Below are positions 34,676 to 41,691 of a stretch of 64,000 bases of DNA, piece by piece; within the stretch, counting starts at the first letter, position 1, and the number at the start of each line of letters is the position of its first letter. Position numbers and translations under genes: made by a program. Below the pieces are notes generated by a model. That model did no database searches. It saw nothing but the letters and a program-made list of their open reading frames with translations, and was not told the DNA's origin. The stretch comes from Corynebacterium sp. Lineage in GTDB: Bacteria > Actinomycetota > Actinomycetes > Mycobacteriales > Mycobacteriaceae. The stretch is taken from assembly GCA_030530985.1 (NCBI GenBank), contig JAUMTX010000007.1, positions 1 to 64,000 of the forward strand, read 5' to 3'.

Positions 34676-35503
34676 ATGAGCACACAGACCGACAAGAAAA
34701 AGAAGGCCGTGCCTGCTGCTCCTCACCGCTTTAACCGCTATGAGATTAAGTACTTTGTACCCGAGTCTCGTCTCCCGGTTCTGCGTGAGGCGTTGCAGGA
34801 GCGACTTTCCACTGATCCTCTGTCCCCTCCCGGTGGCTACCGTATCGAGTCCGTCTATTTTGATTCCCCGGACCTGCGTTTCTACCGCGAGAAGATTGAA
34901 GGTTTGAAGTTTCGCAGGAAGTTGAGGATTCGTCGATACGGCAATGGGCCGCTCGACCCTCAGGGTCCTTGTACTGTGGAAATCAAGCAGCGAGTCAACC
35001 GCGTCACTCAGAAGCGCCGCTTCCAGCTTGGCCTTGAGGATGCAATGAGCCTCTGCGATTCCACGGGCGAAATGGTCGGCCACGGTCCGAACCTCGACGA
35101 TCTCGCCGAGAAGGTCGGACCACAGAATCTGCCTCTGCTCAATGAAATTGCCGCTTTTGTGTCCAATAATCAGCTGCGTCCGATTGTGACCACCACGTAT
35201 TTGCGTGAGGCCTATGTGGGTTCAGATATTGAGAATGGACTGCGCGTCACTTTCGACCACAATGTGTATGGCCGCGATAAGGACTTCTTCCAGGGTGAGG
35301 GTTCTTCCCACAACCGCCCAATTATCGCCCCCGATACCTGCATTGTTGAGCTTAAAGCGGATGAGCGTGTGCCCCTGTGGTGCACCGACCTCATGGGCCG
35401 TCTTGGTATGGACGTCATCCGTATTTCGAAGTACTGCGCCGCAGTTCAAGCCTTTAACACCCAGCCATCTTCTGCCTTTGGCAGTGTCGACCGAGTAATG
35501 TAA
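34676..35503 (+). CDS. VTC-domain protein (polyphosphate-polymerase-like)
   Basis: 275 residues: a triphosphate-tunnel fold of the VTC type. RFNRYEIKYFVP at the start, FRRKLRIRRYG, CTVEIKQRVNRVTQKRR and IVELKADERVP give the alternating basic and acidic strands expected to line the tunnel. It is the first gene of a three-gene operon with a DUF4956 membrane protein and a CotH kinase, a trio seen together in other bacteria. The start has a TATTCT hexamer 7 bases upstream and no ribosome binding site. The reaction in bacteria is not established. Confidence 0.8.
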   Translation: MSTQTDKKKKAVPAAPHRFNRYEIKYFVPESRLPVLREALQERLSTDPLSPPGGYRIESVYFDSPDLRFYREKIEGLKFRRKLRIRRYGNGPLDPQGPCTVEIKQRVNRVTQKRRFQLGLEDAMSLCDSTGEMVGHGPNLDDLAEKVGPQNLPLLNEIAAFVSNNQLRPIVTTTYLREAYVGSDIENGLRVTFDHNVYGRDKDFFQGEGSSHNRPIIAPDTCIVELKADERVPLWCTDLMGRLGMDVIRISKYCAAVQAFNTQPSSAFGSVDRVM

Positions 35504-35515
35504 GGAAAATTTTTC

Positions 35516-36217
35516 ATGGAATCCCTCGAATCGCTGTTTAATTTCCAGGATCTTTCGGGCACCTTCTCCGTTATGGACGTGCTGATCACCCTGGTTCTCT
35601 CCTTCGTCCTGACTTCTGCCATTGGCTTTGTCTACCAGAAGACCCACCGTAATGTGTCCTATAGCCAGTCTTTTGTTCAGACCATGGTTTTGGTCGGCAT
35701 GGTTATTGCCATCATTATGCTGGTGGTTGGTTCTAATATTGCCCGTGCGTTCTCGCTCGTCGGTGCGCTCTCCGTCATCCGCTTCCGTAATGCGGTGAAG
35801 GAAACCCGTGACGTGGGCTTTATCTTCTTTGCCATGTGTATTGGTATGGCTACCGGTACCCGTTTCTATGTTCTTGCTATCGTTGCGACGATCGCCATTA
35901 GTCTCGCAATTCTCGTAATGTTCAAGTTCAATTGGTTCTCTTCCAATATCACCCGTCAGGTTGTTAAGGTTCGTGTCCCTGCCCAGGGTATGGACGGTAA
36001 CCCAACCAAGGATGTCGAACATGTCATTGCTACCTACGCTAATTCCTTTGAGATGCTCTCCGCTGAGACTGTTGCCGGTGGCGCCCTGACTGAGCTCACC
36101 TACACCACTGAGTTCCGTCGCGGCGTTGACCCTGAGAAGGTCATTGCTGAGCTGCGTGAAGTTAACTATGGTCAGAAGGCTCTTGTTCTGACCGGCTACG
36201 ACCAGATGGATGTCTAA
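35516..36217 (+). CDS. DUF4956 membrane protein
   Basis: 233 residues with three to four helices in the first 140 residues (VLITLVLSFVLTSAIGFVYQ and following), the family motif ALSVIRFRNAVKETRDVGFIF, and a cytoplasmic C-terminal ferredoxin-like half (FEMLSAETVAGGALTELTYT). It lies 12 bases after the VTC gene with aaggaa as its site, and 2 bases before the CotH gene. It probably forms a membrane scaffold or channel for its two partners (inference). Confidence 0.8.
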   Translation: MESLESLFNFQDLSGTFSVMDVLITLVLSFVLTSAIGFVYQKTHRNVSYSQSFVQTMVLVGMVIAIIMLVVGSNIARAFSLVGALSVIRFRNAVKETRDVGFIFFAMCIGMATGTRFYVLAIVATIAISLAILVMFKFNWFSSNITRQVVKVRVPAQGMDGNPTKDVEHVIATYANSFEMLSAETVAGGALTELTYTTEFRRGVDPEKVIAELREVNYGQKALVLTGYDQMDV

Positions 36218-36219
36218 AA

Positions 36220-37953
36220 ATGCCTGTTTACCGCTCCGCCAAGCTTAAGATGCACCGCAAGTTCATCATTGGCTCGGTTGCTACCCTCGCTGTGATTGGT
36301 GGTGTGGTAGGAACCCAGACGGTGATCCCTTATGTCACATCTTCTTCCCACCTGTCTTCTTCGGCCGGTAATGTGGCTGTGACTACCGATGTGGGTGCCG
36401 GCAATATTGACTTGTGGGATCTCACCCAAAGTCACAGTTTCTCCCTCCAGGTTGATCAGGCCTCCCTGGATCAGATGCTCTCTGATTTCCAAAATAATGA
36501 TGAAAAGACCTGGGTGAAGGCTAATCTCACCATTGACGGTGTCACCGTTGAGAATGTGGGCATTCGCCTCAAGGGCAATTCCACGTTGAATGCTCTTAGT
36601 GGTCGCAGCATGGGTGGCGGTGGCCCGCAGATGCCTGAGGCCCAGGCCGCTGCCGAAACCACCGAAACCACTGATGCCTCTGACACTGCCGCAGCTCCGG
36701 TTGCCGAGCAAGCAGCCCCACAGCAGGGCGGCCCTGGTGGCGGTGGCGGTGGCAGCGACTATGGCATCGTGGAAGATGACCCAAGCACCTGGCCTATTCT
36801 TATTAGTTTTGATAAGTACCAGGAGGGTCGTGTCTACCAAGGCATGACACAGATTTCCATCCGCCCAGGTATTCCTTCGGTCAATGAATATGAGGCCATC
36901 AAGGTTACCGAGGCTTCCGGCCAGGCCACCCAGAATGTTGGTTATACCACCCTTTCTGTTAATGGCAGCGCCTCTACCACGCGTCTCATTGTTCAGATTC
37001 CGGATGAGAATTATGCCGCCAGCCTTGGCAATGGCATTCTTTTCAAGGCCGATGCTGATAGTAGCTTCTCCTACCAGGGCGATGATCAGACCACCTATGT
37101 TGATCAGTTCAAGCAGATCAATGGTGAGGGTGATGGCGATGTTCAGCCAATCATCAACTTGCTCAAGTGGATTGATTCGGCTTCCGATGAGGAATTCGAC
37201 GCCCACCTGGCTGATTATGTTGATGTGGAGAGTTTCGCCAAGTATGTCGCCACCCAGAATCTCATCGTGAACTCCGATGATATGGCTGGCCCTGGTAAGA
37301 ACTACTACCTCTGGTATGACTTCGACACCAAGAAGATCAGTGTGGTCTCCTGGGACCTTAACTTGTCCATGGAGAATAGCACCAGCCTTGAGCCTACCGA
37401 GTCCGCCTCCATGGGCGGCGGCGGTGGCGGCGCCATGGGTGCCCCTCCAGGTATGACCACCGGCGACATCACCACTGGTGATGCTGCCACAGCGCCAACC
37501 GATGCAGCAGCCGCGCCAACTGATGCTGCTGCTCCTACGGATGCTGCAGCCACTGGCCAGCACCAGCGCGGCCCTGGCGGTCGCATGGGCACCCCTCCTT
37601 CCGGCATGCAGATGCCTGAGGGCGGCGGCCCGGGTGGTGAAGGTGGCGCCCCTGGCGGCGGAATGACCTCGGGCAATACGCTCAAGGAGAAGTTCCTCGC
37701 CTCGGAGGCTTTCCGCGAGACCTATCTCAAGGCCTATTGGGAAGTCTATGACCAAATCTTCGGTGATGATGCCGCTACGAATATCATCAACGAGGTTGCC
37801 AGCGAGATTCCTGTCTCGGATAACACCACGCAGGAAACCATCGACCAGGCTGTGGAAAAGGTCCGCACCTGGGTGGCACAGCGCAAGGCTTATTTGGAGT
37901 CCATTAGGGCGACCAGTGATCCTGCGATGACAAATACTTCCACTTCTGAGTAA
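36220..37953 (+). CDS. Exported CotH-type kinase
   Basis: 577 residues. One N-terminal membrane anchor (residues about 15-38), then the CotH fold: VGIRLKGNSTL, YEAIKV, and the catalytic-type region LIVNSDDMAGPGKNYYLWYD followed by ISVVSWDLNLSM. CotH proteins are atypical protein kinases; the target here is unknown. Two Gly/Pro/Ala-rich low-complexity inserts interrupt the fold: one after residue 125 and one at about 400-485 (TDAA and PGG repeats). It starts 2 bases after the DUF4956 stop. A terminator follows. Confidence 0.85.
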   Translation: MPVYRSAKLKMHRKFIIGSVATLAVIGGVVGTQTVIPYVTSSSHLSSSAGNVAVTTDVGAGNIDLWDLTQSHSFSLQVDQASLDQMLSDFQNNDEKTWVKANLTIDGVTVENVGIRLKGNSTLNALSGRSMGGGGPQMPEAQAAAETTETTDASDTAAAPVAEQAAPQQGGPGGGGGGSDYGIVEDDPSTWPILISFDKYQEGRVYQGMTQISIRPGIPSVNEYEAIKVTEASGQATQNVGYTTLSVNGSASTTRLIVQIPDENYAASLGNGILFKADADSSFSYQGDDQTTYVDQFKQINGEGDGDVQPIINLLKWIDSASDEEFDAHLADYVDVESFAKYVATQNLIVNSDDMAGPGKNYYLWYDFDTKKISVVSWDLNLSMENSTSLEPTESASMGGGGGGAMGAPPGMTTGDITTGDAATAPTDAAAAPTDAAAPTDAAATGQHQRGPGGRMGTPPSGMQMPEGGGPGGEGGAPGGGMTSGNTLKEKFLASEAFRETYLKAYWEVYDQIFGDDAATNIINEVASEIPVSDNTTQETIDQAVEKVRTWVAQRKAYLESIRATSDPAMTNTSTSE

Positions 37954-37999
37954 TCGGGAGTGGAGAAAACTGAATAGTGTAGTTCTGTGTGTATGAAGT

Positions 38000-38036
38000 A
38001 ACCCCGCGCGAGTTAAATCGTGCGGGGTTCTTTTTA
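38000..38036 (+). terminator. Rho-independent terminator of the VTC-DUF4956-CotH operon
   Basis: A GC-rich stem (38000-38011 with 38018-38029, one small irregularity) around a short loop, followed by a T-rich tail. Confidence 0.85.
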
Positions 38037-38058
38037 ATGTGTTATTCTATGACTCATT

Positions 38059-38145
38059 GGAAGTATGGCAGAGCGGCCGAATGCACTCGCCTTGAAAGCG
38101 AGCGTCCCGTAGAACGGACCGGGGGTTCAAATCCCTCTACTTCCG
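38059..38145 (+). tRNA. tRNA-Ser (anticodon TGA)
   Basis: Acceptor arms ggaagta and tacttcc pair over 7 bases. The anticodon stem ctcgc/gcgag encloses cttgaaa with anticodon TGA. A long variable arm (gtcccgtagaacggac) and the T-arm ggggttcaaatccc are present, as in serine tRNAs. The CCA end is not encoded directly. Confidence 0.95.
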
Positions 38146-38149
38146 CGCC

Positions 38150-38183
38150 AAAATCCCCTGGTCAACGCCAGGGGATTTTCTTT
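38150..38183. terminator. Bidirectional terminator after the tRNA-Ser gene
   Basis: A 12-bp perfect stem (38150-38161 with 38168-38179) with a T-rich 3' side on the plus strand and four T on the minus strand. It serves the tRNA and the convergent gene at 38182. Confidence 0.8.
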
Positions 38184-39765
38184 ATCGAGGCCCCAACAGA
38201 CCATTCTGATAGGCCCACGCCCCGCCGCCAAGCAGGGCCACAATTGCGGCAATAATGGCCCACAGGCCATAGGAAGAACCAGAAGCAGTGCCCGCAGGAT
38301 TGGAGACCGTGCCCCCAGAATATGGGTTTGCCACAGCGCTTGGTTCCTCAGAGGATTCATCACCCGAGGTAGGCTCGGCACTTGGCTCCGCCACGGAAGC
38401 ACTCCCGCTCTCACTCCCCGTAGCACTCACAGTGCGCTCCACTGTCTGAACCACCGTGGTGGTGCTCTGCATAATGGTGCGCAGGCGCTCGAAAGCATTC
38501 AACGCAGCCTGATATTCGGCCGGGGTGATGGCGGTGCCCTTTTCGTAGGCGCGTCGAATAGTTAGGACGTATTCGTTGCTCTCAGAAGCACCCATCGCAA
38601 TCGCGGCCGAATACAGCACATACAGCCTCGAAATTGCGGAGGTCACCTCAATCGGGGTGGTGCTTTCACCAAAGTGGGATTCCTCCAGCACAGCAGCCAA
38701 GGCCTGACCATTTTCCTCGGTAGGATTCTCCTGGTAGGCGGCAATCGCGGCACGAATCTTGGCGGTTGTGGCGGAATTCGACCAAATAAAGAACGGCGTG
38801 CTTGGCAGGGCACTAGCCAAATTAGCGTAGCCATCCAGCTCAGCAACCGCAGTCTGGTAGGCAGCAACACGAGCCATGGCAGCACTCAGCGCCCCGCTGA
38901 GCTGGTCCAGGGCATTCTTATTGTAGTCAACAAAATCCGTGAGGGTGCTCTGCTTGGTGGCATTGGTCTTATCCAATTGCCCCAAACTAAACGCAGCCAT
39001 CGCCGCATAGGCAGCATCCACCGCCCCCGCCTTCTCCGCGGAAGCCCACTTATAGTTGAGGTCCTTAATCAGGGTGCTGTAGCCAGCCCGGGTGGAGGCA
39101 TAGGTGGTGTTGAGGTACAGTTCGGCGCTGCTTCGCGCTTCCGGTTCCAAAGTATAGGCACCAATAAGGGTGCTCAGCTGGTTATAAAACTCGGTGACCA
39201 GCGCTTCGAGTTCATCAATACTGTGGGTCACAACCGCATTGGGCAGCAGTTCCTGCGGAATCACTTTGCTGCCGCTTGGCTCTTCGTCCATGGCGTAGAG
39301 GGTGAAAAGCTGGTTGGCGGCGCGCTTGAGTATGGTGAGGCTTTGGTCTTCCGCCACGCTGGCGCTTTTGCCCATCACATCTTGGTATGCGGTGGTCATT
39401 GCTTTAATAAATGTGGTGGTTGCCCCGGCCACAAAGTCCGCATTGCCGCCCCAGCCGGCAGCGATGGTGGCGTCTTCGAGGGCTTTCTCCCAGGCCTTGT
39501 AGGCGCTGTCGAGATTTTCGCCCTTGCATGCGGTTTTGCAGTAGTTATAGTAGGCGGTGATGCCCAGGTTGCTTTCTTCTTGTTCATTGACCACGGAGAT
39601 CAATGACTGCAGGAATGCCGTGGAGTAGGCAACCTTGGATACTGGCGTGAAGCTTTCAGCGGCAGCTTCCGCATGCACCACGGTTGGGACGGCAATGACG
39701 CTACTCGCGGTGCTGAGTGCGGTTATAGCTGCAAAAATTAGGGCTGGTTTCTTCGTGCCTTTCAC
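38182..39765 (-). CDS. Surface-anchored helical protein of unknown function
   Basis: 527 residues from a GTG. The signal peptide ends near VVHAEA (residue 33). The mature part is almost wholly alpha-helical and Ala-rich, with a single Cys pair (YCKTAC) near its start. A Ser/Glu/Pro linker (about 445-495) leads to a C-terminal membrane helix (LWAIIAAIVALLGGGAWAY) and a short tail, so the protein is tethered outside by its C-terminus. No LPXTG is present. A TAGAAT hexamer lies 8 bases before the GTG. The family is not recognised; an adhesin or envelope-spanning rod is possible. Confidence 0.75.
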   Translation of the reverse strand: MKGTKKPALIFAAITALSTASSVIAVPTVVHAEAAAESFTPVSKVAYSTAFLQSLISVVNEQEESNLGITAYYNYCKTACKGENLDSAYKAWEKALEDATIAAGWGGNADFVAGATTTFIKAMTTAYQDVMGKSASVAEDQSLTILKRAANQLFTLYAMDEEPSGSKVIPQELLPNAVVTHSIDELEALVTEFYNQLSTLIGAYTLEPEARSSAELYLNTTYASTRAGYSTLIKDLNYKWASAEKAGAVDAAYAAMAAFSLGQLDKTNATKQSTLTDFVDYNKNALDQLSGALSAAMARVAAYQTAVAELDGYANLASALPSTPFFIWSNSATTAKIRAAIAAYQENPTEENGQALAAVLEESHFGESTTPIEVTSAISRLYVLYSAAIAMGASESNEYVLTIRRAYEKGTAITPAEYQAALNAFERLRTIMQSTTTVVQTVERTVSATGSESGSASVAEPSAEPTSGDESSEEPSAVANPYSGGTVSNPAGTASGSSYGLWAIIAAIVALLGGGAWAYQNGLLGPR

Positions 39766-39790
39766 AGCACCCTATTCTACTGTATGCATA

Positions 39791-40516
39791 TTAAGAACTA
39801 AATGCGGCCCAGCCCCGGGTGATGGATGCCAGCCCAGTTTCGGGGGTGGTTTGAGTCTTTTCCTCGGTTTTTGGCAAAGATTCGCTGAAACTTTCCGCAC
39901 TTTCGGTGGCGGTGCTGTCAATCCACTCCGCATAGGCGCTGAGGCTGACTGCATAAAGTGTCGTATTTTTTGCAGCGACGACGAGACCTGCCGGCGTGCC
40001 CTTGCTATCAAGGAGTACTGTTCCGATCTCCGAGGCCCCAATCGAGCTTGTCGACGCCACCACCCATACAGCCGAATTCTTATATGTCGCCGTGCCGGTC
40101 ACTGTGCCTGTCGCTTCGCTGCCCGCTAGGCGGTAGGTGGTGCCGGTGGCCAAGGCTCCCAGCTGCACATGCTGGTCGTTCAGTGGTGCTGTGGTGCGGT
40201 AGAGGCTCAGGAGGCCATTGGTTTCACGGGACTTGACGGTGGATGTGCCTGCGGTGCTGTGCAGCCACAGGTAGTCTGCATAGGTGTCCAGTGCGGTATT
40301 GCAGGAGCTTGCGCCGAGTACCCAGTTGCTATTGATGAGCAGGCCTTGGCAGGCGGTTGTTCCGGCTAGATCGAAGCTAATAACATAGGCCGGCTGTGCG
40401 GTGGTCTCTGTTCGTGTGCCCCCAATGGCATCCTCAGTTGCGTAGGACTGTGGTGCTTGGGTGAGTAGTAAACCGGCCGTTAGTGTTGGCAAGAAAATGT
40501 GCTTTAGAGGTAGCAT
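39791..40516 (-). CDS. Secreted trypsin-fold protein with a lost catalytic site
   Basis: 241 residues from the ATG at 40516 (aaaggagt upstream). The signal peptide ends near SYATE. The start IGGTRTETTAQPAYVISF and CQGLLINSNWVLGASSC follow the chymotrypsin layout, but TAAHC is replaced by GASSC (His to Ser), and the GDSG region reads SIGASEIG. The charge-relay site is therefore gone. It probably works as a binding or decoy protein rather than a protease. The Cys pair around the lost His is kept. Confidence 0.75.
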   Translation of the reverse strand: MLPLKHIFLPTLTAGLLLTQAPQSYATEDAIGGTRTETTAQPAYVISFDLAGTTACQGLLINSNWVLGASSCNTALDTYADYLWLHSTAGTSTVKSRETNGLLSLYRTTAPLNDQHVQLGALATGTTYRLAGSEATGTVTGTATYKNSAVWVVASTSSIGASEIGTVLLDSKGTPAGLVVAAKNTTLYAVSLSAYAEWIDSTATESAESFSESLPKTEEKTQTTPETGLASITRGWAAFSS

Positions 40517-40627
40517 TTCGACTCCTTTCGAAGCTCTTCTCTCTACCTCTATTTTATGCCTGCAGGCCCCAGATCGGCGAAAAGACACCTCTTTTTTTCA
40601 CTTTTGCTGGGCTTTTATGAAAATTTT

Positions 40628-41254
40628 CTACAAAGTGAGGCGCCCAGAGAATGCGCGGGAGAGGGTCAGTTCGTCCACGAATTCCAAGTCGCCACCCAGA
40701 GGCATGCCGGATGCCAGGCGGGAGATCACCAAGTCCGGGAAGTCCTTGAGGAGTCGCGCCAAGTAGGATGCGGTGGCTTCGCCTTCGGTATTCGGGTCGG
40801 TCGCCAGAATGACTTCATTGATATCCGGGGCTGTTGCACCTGTCCGGTCGGGCAGGGTGCCACCAATGCGCTGAACCAGGGTGGAAATATTGAGTTCGCG
40901 TGGGCCAACGCCGGCCAGCGGGTCGAGCACGCCGCCCAGTACGTGGTAGCGCCCGTGGAATTCACCGGTGCGCTCAATGACCTGAATGTCTTTGGGTTCC
41001 TCCACGACACAAATCATGCTGGTATCGCGTTGCGAGTCCGCACAAATGCCGCACAGTTCCTGCTCGGTAATATTCCCGCAGACTCGGCAAAACTGCACGC
41101 CTTTCTTGATTGCCTGCAGTGCAGAGATGAGTCGGTCAATATCCTCCGGCTCTGTATTGAGCAGGTGGAAGGCAATGCGCTGTGCACTCTTTGGGCCAAT
41201 GCCTGGCAGCTGGCCCAATTCATTAATGACGTCCTGGACGGGACCCTCAAACAC
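40628..41254 (-). CDS. recR: Recombination mediator RecR
   Basis: 208 residues: helix-hairpin-helix [20 protein letters not shown], zinc finger C56-C59-C68-C71 ([16 protein letters not shown]), then the Toprim domain with CVVEEPKDI and [15 protein letters not shown] short extra loop ([12 protein letters not shown]) lies in the Toprim part. RecR acts with RecO (and RecF) to load RecA at gaps. Start GTG at 41254. It lies in the conserved dnaX-ybaB-recR order. Confidence 0.95.
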   Translation of the reverse strand: MFEGPVQDVINELGQLPGIGPKSAQRIAFHLLNTEPEDIDRLISALQAIKKGVQFCRVCGNITEQELCGICADSQRDTSMICVVEEPKDIQVIERTGEFHGRYHVLGGVLDPLAGVGPRELNISTLVQRIGGTLPDRTGATAPDINEVILATDPNTEGEATASYLARLLKDFPDLVISRLASGMPLGGDLEFVDELTLSRAFSGRLTL

Positions 41255-41280
41255 TCTTAATGTACCTTTCGATCAACAAA

Positions 41281-41306
41281 GCCGGGTGCCCCGAAGAACA
41301 CCCGGC
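41281..41306 (-). terminator. Weak terminator or attenuator between ybaB and recR
   Basis: On the minus strand an 8-bp GC stem (41299-41306 with 41281-41288) is followed by a short T-containing tail. It lies in the 64-base gap between the two genes and may reduce recR expression. Confidence 0.45.
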
Positions 41307-41318
41307 CGGAGGCAATAA

Positions 41319-41645
41319 TTACATCATATTGCCGAATGGGCTGCCCTGCAGCTGGTTGGACAGTGGGCCCATGGTGTCCTGGGCAAACTGGCCGATCTTC
41401 TCGTGTGCGTCATTGACAGCAGCAACGATGAGGTCCTGAAGGGTTTCCTGCTCCTCTGGGTTAAGAAGCTGTGGGTCTACGTGAGCATCACGAAGCTTGC
41501 CGGTACCGTCAATGGTGACCTTCACCAGACCGTTGCCTGCCTCACCCTCGCGGGTAGCAGCAGCGATGGTTTCCTGGGCCTCCATGAGCTGACGCTGCAT
41601 TTCCTGGGCCTGGGCAATAATCTTGGACATATCAGGCTGTCCCAT
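41319..41645 (-). CDS. ybaB: YbaB/EbfC nucleoid-associated protein
   Basis: 108 residues: MGQPDMSKIIAQAQEMQRQL, then the conserved GLVKVTIDGTGKL region and ALV-type helix (LQDLIVAAVNDAHEKI). It forms a tweezer-like dimer that binds DNA. aaggag precedes the ATG. It lies between dnaX and recR as in most bacteria. Confidence 0.93.
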   Translation of the reverse strand: MGQPDMSKIIAQAQEMQRQLMEAQETIAAATREGEAGNGLVKVTIDGTGKLRDAHVDPQLLNPEEQETLQDLIVAAVNDAHEKIGQFAQDTMGPLSNQLQGSPFGNMM

Positions 41646-41691
41646 ATGTACTCCTTCAATCGTGGATTATGTTGTTTCTAGCCTACACGAC

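Noticed and set aside
36214..37755. Minus-strand open frame of 513 codons opposite the CotH gene
   Set aside because: Produced by the Gly/Ala/Thr codon pattern of the CotH gene; no domain and no promoter.
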